From NCBI GenBank assembly GCA_903905735.1, contig CAIVHU010000231.1, positions 46,429 to 110,428 on the forward strand: 64,000 bases of DNA, in the 5' to 3' direction. The notes below the pieces were generated by a model. It was not told the DNA's origin. It saw only the letters and a list, made by a program, of their open reading frames with translations, and searched no databases. The first letter of the stretch is position 1. Each line of letters opens with the position of its first letter. The stretch comes from an uncultured beta proteobacterium (GTDB lineage Bacteria > Pseudomonadota > Gammaproteobacteria > Burkholderiales > Burkholderiaceae_C). The position numbers were made by a program, and so were the translations under genes. This document shows positions 17,164-26,607 of this stretch, piece after piece.

Positions 17164-17862
17164 ATGCCGCAACAAATCAATCTGTGCCTACCCATTCTGC
17201 GCAAGACGGAAAAGCGTTTTGCCGCCCAATCGCTGGCGCAGGCACTGGCCGTGGTGTTGCTGGTGGGTGGGGTTTTGGGGGCGGCCTGGATCTGGAATTT
17301 GAACAAAGCCTCTGAGAGCCTGCAAGTCACCCTGGCGGCGCAAGCCAAAGAACTCGATGATTTGCGTGCCGCTCTGGAACGCTCCAAAGCCAGCGCAGGC
17401 CAGGGTGAATCGGCCGCCATGCAAGAACTCAGGCAGCGCAGGCAAGAGCTGCAACAGCGCCAAAGCGTGTTGGCGGCTTTGAGTCAGGGCTTGTTTGAGC
17501 CAGGCCAGGGCCATTCGGCACGCTTGGGGATGGTGGCGCAAACCATTCCTGCGGTGGCCTGGCTGACACACATCAAAACCGATGACCAGTTGCTCGAACT
17601 CAGCGGTTTTACCCTGGAGCCTGCAGCTTTGAATGACTGGGTGGGCAAGTTGGCCACCAGCCCCCTGCTGCAGGGGCAGACCTTGAATACTGTCAAGGTG
17701 GAAGGCGTCCAGCCGTCCCATGTTCTGGTGTCGGCTGCACCTGGTACAGCCCAGTCGCCGACACCTGCGGGCGCAGCGGATGGCATGCCGCCCATGTGGT
17801 CGTTTAACCTGGTGAGCAAAGTGGTGACTTCTACTCCAGCGAATACGGGGGCAAAACCATGA
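17164..17862 (+). CDS. PilN-like MSHA biogenesis protein (MshI2 position)
   Basis: 232 residues. MPQQINLCLPILRK is the short cytosolic N-tail that in PilN proteins binds PilM. One membrane segment (ALAVVLLVGGVLGAAWIW, about 27-44) and a long coiled coil (about 50-125, heptads of Leu/Ala/Gln) follow, then a small ferredoxin-like periplasmic domain. Position between mshI and mshJ fits mshI2. The start at 17164 is chosen because the upstream in-frame codons look like mshI shadow. It overlaps mshJ by 4 bp. Confidence 0.8.
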   Translation: MPQQINLCLPILRKTEKRFAAQSLAQALAVVLLVGGVLGAAWIWNLNKASESLQVTLAAQAKELDDLRAALERSKASAGQGESAAMQELRQRRQELQQRQSVLAALSQGLFEPGQGHSARLGMVAQTIPAVAWLTHIKTDDQLLELSGFTLEPAALNDWVGKLATSPLLQGQTLNTVKVEGVQPSHVLVSAAPGTAQSPTPAGAADGMPPMWSFNLVSKVVTSTPANTGAKP

Positions 17863-18497
17863 AGGCGCAGTGGCAGGCGCAGATGGCGCGCATTGATAAC
17901 CTGAGCCTGCGTGAGCGCGTTTTCCTTTTCCTGTCGATTTTGGTGTGCTGTTTTGCATTGGTTGACACGCTGTGGCTGTCGCCCGCGCAGACCGCGTACA
18001 AGCAATTGATTCAGCGCATGGACAAGCAAAACAACGAGTTGCAGCGCCTGCGCGATACTCTGCGCATCAGTGCACAGCCCAACGATGCCGATGAGGCAGC
18101 ACGTCTTGAGCTGCAAGCCACCCAAGCGCAGCTCGACCAGGTCAACCAGGCAGTGCACCAACGTCTGCCGGGCACGGTGGATTCAGCGCCTCTGGCGCAG
18201 GCCTTGGTGCAGCTGTTGCGCCGACATGCCGGCCTGACCCTGGTGAGCACCGCTGCGCTGCCGCCTGAGTCAGCCGGACCGGGCAACAGCAACGGCGCTG
18301 GCAGCTTGCCTGCCGGGCTGACGCGCCAGGGGGTTACCATCACCGTGGCTGGAGCCTACCCTGACTTGATGCGCTATGTGGCTTCGCTGGAGTCGGCCAT
18401 GCCCTATGCCCGCTGGGGTGTCATGACCTTGTCATCGGAGCAGAAGCAGCCCGAGCTGACCCTGCAACTGTTTCTGCTGGGAGAGACAGCGCCATGA
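17859..18497 (+). CDS. mshJ: MSHA biogenesis protein MshJ (PilO/GspM-like)
   Basis: 212 residues: cytosolic N-terminus with LSLRERVFLFLSILVCCFALVD, whose latter half is the single membrane segment, then a periplasmic coiled coil (about 45-100) and a C-terminal domain ending YARWGVMTLSS, the short segment that in MshJ/GspM forms a beta strand. It works with the PilN-like protein to align the inner-membrane platform with the secretin. It overlaps both neighbours by 4 bp (ATGA junctions), so translation is coupled. Confidence 0.82.
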   Translation: MKAQWQAQMARIDNLSLRERVFLFLSILVCCFALVDTLWLSPAQTAYKQLIQRMDKQNNELQRLRDTLRISAQPNDADEAARLELQATQAQLDQVNQAVHQRLPGTVDSAPLAQALVQLLRRHAGLTLVSTAALPPESAGPGNSNGAGSLPAGLTRQGVTITVAGAYPDLMRYVASLESAMPYARWGVMTLSSEQKQPELTLQLFLLGETAP

Positions 18498-18928
18498 CCA
18501 TTCGCCCGGAGACGGTTTTTTTAAAGGCATCGTGCAGGTTGGGGCTGTGCAGCCTTGTCTGGCTTGCCACTGCCGCATCAGCCCAATCGCTGCGCGACCC
18601 CACCGTGGCCCCGGCTGCGGCCGGGTTGTCAGAGGCGGGTGTCACCCAGCATGAAGACACCCTCAAGCTTGGCAGCATCTCGGTATTGACACGCCAGGGT
18701 GTGCATTACCTCATGCATGGCACCCGCCTTTACGCCGCCGGGCAAACCATTGGGCAGGCCCGAATTGAGCGCATCTCCGAGACCGAAGTCTGGCTGCGCG
18801 AGGGTGGTCGGTTGCAGAAGATCCAGGTGTTCAGCGGTGTGCAGCGCCACCCCGCTACGGTATCCGTTGATTCGAAGAAACCGACTACCGCCCCAGTGTT
18901 GGTGCGCCCCGCCAAGAAGATGCCGTGA
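18494..18928 (+). CDS. mshK: MSHA biogenesis protein MshK (PilP/GspC-like)
   Basis: 144 residues with a signal-peptide-like start ending ASAQ. SLRDPTVAP is the recognisable MshK/PilP box and a small beta domain follows (LGSISVLTRQGVHYLMHG, then LREGGRLQKIQVF). Periplasmic, expected to link the inner-membrane complex to the MshL secretin. mshJ overlaps its start by 4 bp and mshL starts 10 bp after it. Confidence 0.82.
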   Translation: MTIRPETVFLKASCRLGLCSLVWLATAASAQSLRDPTVAPAAAGLSEAGVTQHEDTLKLGSISVLTRQGVHYLMHGTRLYAAGQTIGQARIERISETEVWLREGGRLQKIQVFSGVQRHPATVSVDSKKPTTAPVLVRPAKKMP

Positions 18929-18938
18929 GGTCTTACCC

Positions 18939-20765
18939 ATGAAACCTGAAGAACTCGCCATGACCGAATTTGTTTTGAAGCCTCAGTGTGTCCCTTTTTA
19001 CCTGCCCAGCAGCCAAAGCCTTGCCCGTTCTGGCGTGTTGCTTGCCGCCGTTTTATTGGGAGCCTGCACTACCGATCGCCCCTTGCGCACGCCAAGTGTC
19101 AGCGATGCCATTCGGGCCGAGGTTCCCATGCCCACAGCCGCTGCTGGTGCAGCTTCCGCACCTGTTCCGGCCAGCATTGCGGATGCCTTGTCAGACCCCG
19201 CGCCCCCTGCCGTCGCCATGCCGCCAGAACCCAGAATCGACTTGCTGGTCAACAATGCGCCAGCCCGTGAGGTGTTTTTGGCCCTGGTGGCCGACACCCG
19301 CTACAGCATGCTGATGCACCCGGATGTGTCGGGCACCTTGTCGGTCACGCTGCGTGGTGTCACGGTGAAAGAAGCGCTGGAGGCCATTCGCGATGTCTAT
19401 GGTTACGATTTCAGGATGGATGGCAGGCGCATCACGGTTTTCGCACCCACCTTGCAAACCCGGATTTTTACCATCAACTACCCCAATTCACAGCGCAATG
19501 GCAACAGTGATCTGCGTGTGTCGTCAGGCAGCAATGGTCAGTCGTCGGGCACCAGCAATGCCAGTGGCAGCAGCAACGGCGGCGCGACTACCTCAGGCTC
19601 CATGCAGACCGAAAGCAGCCGAGTATCGACCAGTTCAAAAACGGACTACTGGTCCGAGCTGACCGGTGCCATCAAGGGGATGATTGGCAGTGGTGAAGGC
19701 CGCAGTGTGGTCACCAGCCCGCAGGCCGGCATCATGGCGGTTCGGGCCATGCCTGAAGAACTTCGCCAGGTGGCCCAGTTCCTCAAGGCTGCGCAAATTT
19801 CTGTAGAGCGTCAGGTGATGCTGGAGGCCAAGATCGTCCAGGTGAGCCTGAGTGATGGCTTTCAAAGCGGCATTGACTGGTCAGCACTCAAAAACAGTGG
19901 CAATTCCACGGGTGCTTTTGGCGTTTTGAGCGGCAACAACACCAGCAACACGCTGATAAACGGTGTTCAATCCAATTTGCCCGGCTTTACAGCAGCTACG
20001 GGTGCTTTACTGGCAAATGGGGTTGCGTTGCCCACTGCTGGTGCTGGTCTATTTGGCTTGGCTTTTGCCACCGAAGGCTTTCAGGCGGTTCTTGGATTCT
20101 TGGAAACTCGCGGTGACGTACAAATCTTGTCCAGCCCGCGTATTGCCACACTCAATAACCAGAAGGCGGTACTCAAGGTGGGCAACGATGACTTTTTTGT
20201 CACCGGTGTGACCGGCGGGTCCAACACCGCAAGTACCAATACCACCAACCCGACGACGACCCTGCCTGACATCACCTTGACACCGTTTTTCTCGGGAATT
20301 TCATTGGATGTCACGCCGCAGATCGACGATGGCAACACCATCACCCTGCACGTGCACCCGTCAGTGACCACGGTGACCGAGAAAACACGTGAATTGGACC
20401 TGGGCAGTGTGGGGACCTATCGCTTCCCGCTGGCTTCCAGCGAGGTGAACGAGTCAGACACGCTGGTACGCATTCAGGACGGCAAGATTGTGGCCATCGG
20501 CGGGCTGATGCAGATTCAGTCCAACCGCAGTTCGTCCGGTCTGCCTGGATCAAGCGACACGATTTTTTCATCGTTGTTGGGCAACAAGGCCAATACGGGC
20601 AGCAAGAAAGAGCTGGTGGTCTTGATCAAGCCCACCATCATCCGTGGCCAGGACGACTGGGATGAGCAAAACCGCCGCAGCCGCGCGGCGCTCGATGACA
20701 TGGACGCAGCCCGGGCTCGCGTGATCCGCATCGACGGCCAGGTGGTCGAACACCCGGCGCAGTAG
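18939..20765 (+). CDS. mshL: MSHA outer-membrane secretin MshL
   Basis: 608 residues. A lipobox LLGAC follows a hydrophobic stretch, so it is a lipoprotein secretin; an in-frame ATG at 18960 is an alternative start. The N-terminal part holds an STN domain (about 100-165, APAREVFLALVADTRYSML), then a Ser/Gly/Asn-rich linker (about 190-225), N0/N1-like folds and the secretin core with VMLEAKIVQVSLSDGF, LSSPRIATLNNQKAVLKVG and VTPQIDDGNTITLHVHPSV. It forms the outer-membrane pore for the pilus. It precedes mshM by 9 bp. Confidence 0.92.
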   Translation: MKPEELAMTEFVLKPQCVPFYLPSSQSLARSGVLLAAVLLGACTTDRPLRTPSVSDAIRAEVPMPTAAAGAASAPVPASIADALSDPAPPAVAMPPEPRIDLLVNNAPAREVFLALVADTRYSMLMHPDVSGTLSVTLRGVTVKEALEAIRDVYGYDFRMDGRRITVFAPTLQTRIFTINYPNSQRNGNSDLRVSSGSNGQSSGTSNASGSSNGGATTSGSMQTESSRVSTSSKTDYWSELTGAIKGMIGSGEGRSVVTSPQAGIMAVRAMPEELRQVAQFLKAAQISVERQVMLEAKIVQVSLSDGFQSGIDWSALKNSGNSTGAFGVLSGNNTSNTLINGVQSNLPGFTAATGALLANGVALPTAGAGLFGLAFATEGFQAVLGFLETRGDVQILSSPRIATLNNQKAVLKVGNDDFFVTGVTGGSNTASTNTTNPTTTLPDITLTPFFSGISLDVTPQIDDGNTITLHVHPSVTTVTEKTRELDLGSVGTYRFPLASSEVNESDTLVRIQDGKIVAIGGLMQIQSNRSSSGLPGSSDTIFSSLLGNKANTGSKKELVVLIKPTIIRGQDDWDEQNRRSRAALDDMDAARARVIRIDGQVVEHPAQ

Positions 20766-20774
20766 CGCGCAGCG

Positions 20775-21695
20775 ATGTACCTGCGCCACTTTGCACTGCA
20801 GGAGTTCCCGTTTTCCATCACGCCTGACAGTGCCTTCTTTTACCCCCATGAGAGTGCCCAGGCCGCATTGAACACGCTGCTGGTGGCCCTGCGAAGTGGG
20901 GAAGGCTTTTTGAAAATCGTCGGCGAGGTGGGCTGTGGCAAGACCGTGCTGTGCCGCCAGTTGCTCAAAACCTTGCATGACGAATGTGTGACCGCCTACA
21001 TTCCCAACCCGGACATGGGGCCGGACGATTTGCTCATGGCCTTGCTGCAGGAATTGGGGGTGGATACTGCACCGGCCAGCTTGACGGGCGCGCGCCGTCA
21101 AAGCGGGCAAAGCAGGCGCATGCTGATGATCTCGCTGGAAAAATGCCTTTTTCAACATGCCCGGCAGGGCAGGCGAGTAGTGGTGTGCATTGACGAAGCG
21201 CAGGCGATTCCGCTGGCCTCGATCGAGAGCCTGCGCCTGCTGTCCAATCTGGAAACCGAAAAACAGAAATTGCTGCAACTGGTGCTGCTGGGCCAGCCCG
21301 AGCTGGATGTCAAGTTGGCCCGCCCAGAGATCCGTCAACTGCTGCAGCGCATCACGTTCAGCGAGTATCTGGGCCCCATGCGCGCGGACCATGTGGCGCT
21401 GTACCTGCAACACCGCTTGACTGTGGCTGCTGCCAGTGAGGCCACGGACACCCAGCTTTTTCAGGAACCGGCTGCCCGGTTGATGGCGATTGTGACCGAT
21501 GGGGTACCACGGCTGGTCAACGTGCTGGCGCACAAGTGTCTGATGCTGGCCTACGGCGAAAACACCCATCGTGTCACCGCTGCGCACGTGCGCCTGGCTG
21601 CCGCCGACACGCCCGGACTGCGTAGCCAGGCACGCATGACCCAAACGAGGGTCCGATGGTTGCCAGCCTGGCTATGGCGCAAGGAAATATCATGA
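20775..21695 (+). CDS. mshM: MSHA biogenesis AAA ATPase MshM (ExeA-like)
   Basis: 306 residues starting MYLRHFALQEFPFSITPD, the usual ExeA/MshM opening. Walker A GEVGCGKT is at 50-57 and Walker B VVVCIDEAQ near 135-143; the ExeA-type helical lid follows. No peptidoglycan-binding or membrane segment is seen. ExeA-family ATPases help place the secretin through the cell wall. The stop overlaps the mshN start (ATGA at 21692). Confidence 0.92.
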   Translation: MYLRHFALQEFPFSITPDSAFFYPHESAQAALNTLLVALRSGEGFLKIVGEVGCGKTVLCRQLLKTLHDECVTAYIPNPDMGPDDLLMALLQELGVDTAPASLTGARRQSGQSRRMLMISLEKCLFQHARQGRRVVVCIDEAQAIPLASIESLRLLSNLETEKQKLLQLVLLGQPELDVKLARPEIRQLLQRITFSEYLGPMRADHVALYLQHRLTVAAASEATDTQLFQEPAARLMAIVTDGVPRLVNVLAHKCLMLAYGENTHRVTAAHVRLAAADTPGLRSQARMTQTRVRWLPAWLWRKEIS

Positions 21696-22888
21696 GTGTG
21701 ATCAACAAGATGCTGCGCGATCTGGACAGCCGCCAAGCGGGCCAGACCGCTGCCGATGCCTCAACACCACCAACGCGTGGCGGCCTGACTGCGGGAACGC
21801 TGGCGGTGGGGACACGGTCAAACAAGGTCGCCACGCAGCGGTATGGCAAACCATGGGTGCTCGTCCTGATGTTGTCTTTGGTTCTTGTGTTGGGCGCTGT
21901 GTTTTGGTGGTTCCATCAGAGCCCGGCCGGTAAGGTTGTTGCAGACTCTGCGGCGGCATGGCCTGCGCCATCTGCGCCCCTCACTGGCGCTGCCAGTTCA
22001 CCCCAGACTCCGGTCGCCCTGGCGCCACAGTCAGTCGTGTCTGATGTTGTGGCGGCACCTGTCAAGGTGGCAGAGGCTGTTGCCGCTGTGCTTGTACCCG
22101 CATCACCAGCGGCACCGGTGCCAGAGCAAGCCGCCGTGCGCAGTGAACCGTCAAAAGCCGCCGCTGTGCGTGTACCTGTGCGGGTGCCTGCGCCGCCCCC
22201 AGCAGTGGCCCAGCTCCCGGCCAAAGGGCTTGCCGCCAGGACGCCTGTGGGGCAATTGAAAGAAGCGACAGAGTTTTCATCCTTCAGGCAGGCAGCGCGA
22301 GCCGGCCCGACGACCCAGAGCATGGTCACCAGCCAAACCAGGGCGGCCACGCCGGTTGCCGCACCCGCCTCTGCCGAGGCCCCCAAATTGCGCCGGCCTG
22401 TCCTTCAGGAAGTGTTGTCACAGGCGCAAGAGCGGTGGAATCTGGGCGGCCGGGCAGAGGCCATCGCTTTGCTGCAAGCGGCCATCACCCGGCTCGAACA
22501 AGCCCCCGCCGGCGACAGCGCGGCGCTCGCGGCTCTGACCCGTGAGTACGTTCGCATGGCATTGGCACAGGGCCAGGTCAATGATGCCTGGGCGATGCTT
22601 TCCCGGCTGGAGCTCCCGCTCGCGGGTGTGGCTGATATCTGGGCTTTGCGCGGCAATGTGGCGCAGCGTCTGGGCCGTCACCCCGAGGCGGTGCGGGCCT
22701 ATTTGAAAAGCCTGGAGCTGCGTCCGAATGAGCCGCGCTGGATGCTCGGCGCGGCCGTGTCATTGGCGGCGCAAGGCCAGCTGACAGCGGCAGCCGACTT
22801 CGCCGAGAAGGCGCGTCTGGCCGGGGGGTTGAAACCGGATGTGGCAAACTACCTGCGTCAGTTGGGTGTGGTGATCCGCACGGACTGA
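21692..22888 (+). CDS. mshN: MSHA biogenesis TPR protein MshN
   Basis: 398 residues. MSVINKMLRDLDSRQ is the diagnostic MshN start. One membrane segment (WVLVLMLSLVLVLGAVFWWF, about 65-84) is followed by a long Ala/Pro/Val-rich linker (about 90-235) that should span the periplasm, then TPR-like repeats (about 240-390; RWNLGGRAEAIALLQAAI, RLGRHPEAVRAYLKSLELR). It probably bridges assembly parts. It is the last msh gene; the HD-GYP gene begins 42 bp later. Confidence 0.9.
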   Translation: MSVINKMLRDLDSRQAGQTAADASTPPTRGGLTAGTLAVGTRSNKVATQRYGKPWVLVLMLSLVLVLGAVFWWFHQSPAGKVVADSAAAWPAPSAPLTGAASSPQTPVALAPQSVVSDVVAAPVKVAEAVAAVLVPASPAAPVPEQAAVRSEPSKAAAVRVPVRVPAPPPAVAQLPAKGLAARTPVGQLKEATEFSSFRQAARAGPTTQSMVTSQTRAATPVAAPASAEAPKLRRPVLQEVLSQAQERWNLGGRAEAIALLQAAITRLEQAPAGDSAALAALTREYVRMALAQGQVNDAWAMLSRLELPLAGVADIWALRGNVAQRLGRHPEAVRAYLKSLELRPNEPRWMLGAAVSLAAQGQLTAAADFAEKARLAGGLKPDVANYLRQLGVVIRTD

Positions 22889-22930
22889 CCTTTAAACCAG
22901 CGCTGCCCTGGCGCTGACAAGATAGAAATC

Positions 22931-24175
22931 ATGCTCAAACGTATCCATGTTGACCAACTGCAGTTGGGGATGCATCTGAAGGAGTTTTGTGGCTCCTGGA
23001 TGGATCACCCGTTCTGGCGTACTGGCTTTGTACTGAAAGACCCCAATGACATCGCGTTGATTCTGGCCAGCAGCATCAAGGAAGTGATGATTGACTGCAG
23101 CCTCGGTCTGGATGTGCCAGTCGGTGTTGACATGGTCAGTGAGGTGGAGAGCAACCCTGCCCAGCCCGAGCCAGTGGCTGTCGCAGTTACCCCGCCCAAA
23201 TTACCGCAGGACACAGCGCCAGTTGCCGCCAGCCAGGAGGTGGAGCGCGCCGCGCGCATTTGCCTGCAAGCCAAAGCGGCTGTGGTGTCGATGTTTGAAG
23301 AAGTGCGCATGGGCAAGGCGGTGGACGTGGGCGGCGCGCGTCAGCTCGTTGAAGACATTTCTGACTCGGTGTCGCGCAACCCGGGGGCCATCATCAGCCT
23401 GGCACGGCTCAAGACGGCCGACGACTACACCTACCTGCACTCCGTGGCGGTGTGCGCCATGATGGTGGCATTGGCCAAGCAGTTGGGGCTGGACGAGGCG
23501 CAAACCCGACTTTGCGGCATGGCCGGCTTGCTGCACGACATGGGCAAAGTGGCCATGCCCACAGACGTGCTCAACAAGCCCGGCAAGCTGACTGATGCCG
23601 AGTTCGACATCATGCGTACCCACCCCACCGAAGGCTACAAGATGCTCGCGGCCAGCAGCGGTGTGGATGCCATCTCAATGGACGTGGTGCTGCATCACCA
23701 CGAAAAAATGGACGGCAGCGGTTACCCCGAAAAGCTCAAGGGTGACGAGATCAGCCTGCATGCCAAGATGGCTGCCGTGTGCGACGTGTACGACGCCATC
23801 ACCTCCAACCGGCCCTACAAATCTGGCTGGGACCCGGCCGAATCCTTGCGCCGCATGGCCGAATGGAAGGGCCACTTTGACCCCAAGGTGTTTCAGGCGT
23901 TTGTCAAAAGCATGGGTATTTACCCGGTGGGATCGCTCGTGCGGCTCAAATCCGGGCGCATCGGTGTGGTGACCGAGCAGTCGGCCAAGTCACTCACCAT
24001 GCCGCTGATCAAGGTGTTTTTTTCCACCAAATCCAACATGCGCATCGTGCCGGTGATGGTGGATTTGTCGACGCCCAGCGCGCTGGAGAAAATCATCAGC
24101 CGCGAAGACCCGGCGCAGTGGAATTTTCCGGATATCAATGAATTGTGGTCAGGCCTGCCCAACCTGGGTAGGTGA
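22931..24175 (+). CDS. HD-GYP cyclic-di-GMP phosphodiesterase with DUF3391
   Basis: 414 residues. An N-terminal DUF3391-type region (about 1-60; [16 protein letters not shown]) precedes the HD-GYP domain. The HD pair is in LLHDMGK (His about 202) and the GYP signature in [12 protein letters not shown] (about 255-266), with downstream [14 protein letters not shown]; all metal and GYP residues are present, so activity against cyclic di-GMP is expected. It lies 42 bp after mshN, in the same direction. Its last 27 bp overlap the convergent acyl-CoA dehydrogenase gene. It would lower the ligand of MshE. Confidence 0.92.
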   Translation: MLKRIHVDQLQLGMHLKEFCGSWMDHPFWRTGFVLKDPNDIALILASSIKEVMIDCSLGLDVPVGVDMVSEVESNPAQPEPVAVAVTPPKLPQDTAPVAASQEVERAARICLQAKAAVVSMFEEVRMGKAVDVGGARQLVEDISDSVSRNPGAIISLARLKTADDYTYLHSVAVCAMMVALAKQLGLDEAQTRLCGMAGLLHDMGKVAMPTDVLNKPGKLTDAEFDIMRTHPTEGYKMLAASSGVDAISMDVVLHHHEKMDGSGYPEKLKGDEISLHAKMAAVCDVYDAITSNRPYKSGWDPAESLRRMAEWKGHFDPKVFQAFVKSMGIYPVGSLVRLKSGRIGVVTEQSAKSLTMPLIKVFFSTKSNMRIVPVMVDLSTPSALEKIISREDPAQWNFPDINELWSGLPNLGR

Positions 24176-25411
24176 GCGCCCGTATTTGCGCAGTTCCAGC
24201 TTGGCAATCGCGTTGCGGTGCACTTCATCCGGACCATCCGCAAAGCGCAAAGTGCGGGCGCAGGTGTAGGCATAGGCCAAGGGATAGTCGTCGCACATCC
24301 CGCCACCGCCAAAGGCTTGCATCGCCCAGTCGATCACCTCGCCCGCCATATTGGGGGCCACCACCTTGATCATGGCGATTTCGTTCTTGGCGAACTTGTT
24401 GCCGCCCACGTCCATCATCCAGGCGGCTTTGAGGGTCAGCAAGCGCGCCATATCGATCTTGCAGCGCGCCTCGGCGATGCGTTCCTGGGTCACGGTTTGT
24501 GCGGCAATCGGCTTGCCAAACGCCACACGGATGGAGGAACGTTTGCACATCAGCTCCAGCGCACGCTCAGCCAGGCCGATGAGGCGCATGCAATGGTGAA
24601 TGCGCCCCGGCCCGAGGCGACCCTGGGCAATCTCGAAGCCCCGGCCTTCGCCCAGCAGGATATTGCTGGCGGGCACACGCACGTTTTTGTAGGCAATTTC
24701 CATGTGACCGTGCGGCGCGTCGTCGTAACCCATCACGTTCAAGGGTCGCAGCACCGTCACGCCCGGCGTGTTGGCGGGCACCAGAATCATGCTTTGCTGG
24801 GTGTGGCGGTCGGCCTCCGGGTTGGTTTTGCCCATCACGATATGGATGGCGCAGCGCGGGTCACCCGCTCCGCTGATCCACCATTTGCGCCCGTTGATGA
24901 TGTAGTCGTTGCCGTCGTGCTCAATCAGCGTTTCGATGTTGGTGGCATCGCTGGAGGCCACATTGGGCTCAGTCATGGAAAACGCTGAGCGCATCCGGCC
25001 TTCGAGCAGCGGCTTGAGCCATTGCTGTTTGTGCTCGTCCGAGCCGTAGCGGGCGATGGTTTCCATGTTGCCGGTGTCGGGTGCCGAGCAGTTGAACACC
25101 TCGCTGGCCCACGGCACCCGACCCATAATCTCGGCCAGCGGCGCGTATTCCTGGTTGGTCAGGCCCGCACCGGCCTCGATGCCACCAGCCTCTTCGCTGT
25201 CCATCGGGTAAAACAGGTTCCACAGGCCCTGGTCCTGGGCCTGGCGTTTGAGGCTTTCTATGGTTTGCAGCGGTGTCCAGCGTTTGCCTGCGGCTGTGTT
25301 TGCCTCGACCTCGGCGTGGTGGGCACCTTCAGCGGGGTAAATGTGCTCGTCCATGAAGCGCAGCAGTTTGGCTTGCAGTTCTTTGGTCTTGGGGGAGTAG
25401 TCAAAGTCCAT
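24149..25411 (-). CDS. acyl-CoA dehydrogenase (ACAD10/11- or LvaC-like context)
   Basis: 420 residues, long-form flavin acyl-CoA dehydrogenase. Recognisable are the [17 protein letters not shown] substrate/FAD loop, [19 protein letters not shown], the helical C-terminal half with [19 protein letters not shown], and [16 protein letters not shown] near the end. The ATG at 25411 (MDFDYSPK) is preferred to an upstream in-frame codon. It lies downstream of an APH-like kinase gene on the same strand; that pairing is what ACAD10/11 of animals fuse into one protein. The 3' end overlaps the HD-GYP gene. Confidence 0.9.
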   Translation of the reverse strand: MDFDYSPKTKELQAKLLRFMDEHIYPAEGAHHAEVEANTAAGKRWTPLQTIESLKRQAQDQGLWNLFYPMDSEEAGGIEAGAGLTNQEYAPLAEIMGRVPWASEVFNCSAPDTGNMETIARYGSDEHKQQWLKPLLEGRMRSAFSMTEPNVASSDATNIETLIEHDGNDYIINGRKWWISGAGDPRCAIHIVMGKTNPEADRHTQQSMILVPANTPGVTVLRPLNVMGYDDAPHGHMEIAYKNVRVPASNILLGEGRGFEIAQGRLGPGRIHHCMRLIGLAERALELMCKRSSIRVAFGKPIAAQTVTQERIAEARCKIDMARLLTLKAAWMMDVGGNKFAKNEIAMIKVVAPNMAGEVIDWAMQAFGGGGMCDDYPLAYAYTCARTLRFADGPDEVHRNAIAKLELRKYGRSPTQVGQA

Positions 25412-25452
25412 GGTGATCTCGCGGTGGTGGGCAATCAATAACTTTTCATATA

Positions 25453-25508
25453 AAAAATCAGTCTCTAACCCTTGTTGGTAAAGCGCTGGCAGCTATCAAA
25501 TGAATATC
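25453..25508 (+). repeat. dispersed repeat copy between acyl-CoA dehydrogenase and kinase genes
   Basis: AATCAGTCTCTAACCCTTGT then GGTAAAGCGCTGGCAGCTAT and CAAATGAATAT. It ends on the stop codon of the kinase gene (25507-25509, minus strand) and fills most of the gap. Confidence 0.75.
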
Positions 25509-26592
25509 AACTGCGCTGCGCAAACTGCCAGGCCAACTGCGCCAGGGGGCATGCCCCGGCTGCCGCCTGGATGGCTTGCGCGCTGGCGGCGGTACCGGCC
25601 TCAATGCGTTTGCCGATGCCTTGCAGGATGGCGGCCATGCGAAACAGGTTGTAGGCCATGTAAAAGGCCCAGTCCTGCGTCAATTGCTCCGGCGTGGTCA
25701 GGTCGGTGCGCTGGCAATACTGGCGGATGTAGTCGGCCTCTGCGGGTATGCCCAGCGCCTCCAAGTCCAGCCCGCCAATGCCGCGAAACGCGCCGGGTGT
25801 GATGTGCCAGGCCATGCAGTGGTAGCTGAAATCGGCCAGCGGGTGCCCGAGTGTGGAGAGTTCCCAGTCCAGCACGGCAATCACGCGCGCCTCGGTGGGG
25901 TGGAACACCAGGTTGTCCATGCGAAAGTCGCCATGCACGATGCTGACCATGGCCGGATCACGCGCCATGGCCGGAATGTGGCTGGGCAGCCAGGCCATCA
26001 GCTGGTCCATCTCATCAATCGGTTCGGTGATGGAGGCCACATACTGCTTGCTCCAGCGGCCAATCTGGCGCTCGAAATAGTTGCCGGGTTTGCCGTAGCC
26101 CGTCAGCCCGACGGCGGTGTAGTCCACCGAGTGCAGCGCGGCGATCACGCGGTTCATCTCGTTGTAAATATCGCCCCGCTCACGCGGTGTCAAGCCGGGC
26201 AGCGATTGATCCCAGTAAATGCGCCCGGCCATGAAGGACATGATGTAAAACGCCCGCCCGATCACCGATTCATCCTCGCACAAGCACAGCATCTGCGGCA
26301 CGGGCACGTCGGTGCCCGCCAGGCCGGTCATCACCGCAAATTCGCGCTCAATCGCGTGGGCAGACGGCAGCAGCTTGGCCACGGGGCCAGGTTTGGAGCG
26401 CATCACATAGGTCTGGCCGGGGGTGATGAGCTTGTAGGTGGGGTTGGATTGGCCGCCTTTAAACGACTCGACGCTCAAAGGCCCGGTAAAACCAGGGAGA
26501 TTTTGCGTGAGCCAGGCTACCAGCGCGGTTTCGTCAAAGGTCTGGCTCGGTGGTACCGCGCGGGTACCTGAAAAGTTGTCAATGTTGCTCAT
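25507..26592 (-). CDS. APH-family kinase (LvaA/ACAD10-like phosphotransferase)
   Basis: 361 residues. The kinase-like fold shows a nucleotide-binding start (FKGGQSNPTYKLITPGQTYVMR), the Brenner motif HGDFRMDNLVF and the metal-binding VLDWELSTLGHPLADF. It is longer than antibiotic kinases and, with the acyl-CoA dehydrogenase next door, looks like the 4-hydroxyacyl-CoA kinase type seen in LvaA and in the ACAD10/11 N-domain. That role is inference from family and context. It starts 15 bp after the Crp/Fnr gene, so the three may be one operon. Confidence 0.85.
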   Translation of the reverse strand: MSNIDNFSGTRAVPPSQTFDETALVAWLTQNLPGFTGPLSVESFKGGQSNPTYKLITPGQTYVMRSKPGPVAKLLPSAHAIEREFAVMTGLAGTDVPVPQMLCLCEDESVIGRAFYIMSFMAGRIYWDQSLPGLTPRERGDIYNEMNRVIAALHSVDYTAVGLTGYGKPGNYFERQIGRWSKQYVASITEPIDEMDQLMAWLPSHIPAMARDPAMVSIVHGDFRMDNLVFHPTEARVIAVLDWELSTLGHPLADFSYHCMAWHITPGAFRGIGGLDLEALGIPAEADYIRQYCQRTDLTTPEQLTQDWAFYMAYNLFRMAAILQGIGKRIEAGTAASAQAIQAAAGACPLAQLAWQFAQRS

Positions 26593-26607
26593 GGCGGGGC
26601 GGTCAGT

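Noticed and set aside
20568..21644. 358-codon open frame opposite mshM
   Set aside because: Antisense shadow; overlaps the conserved ATPase over its whole length.
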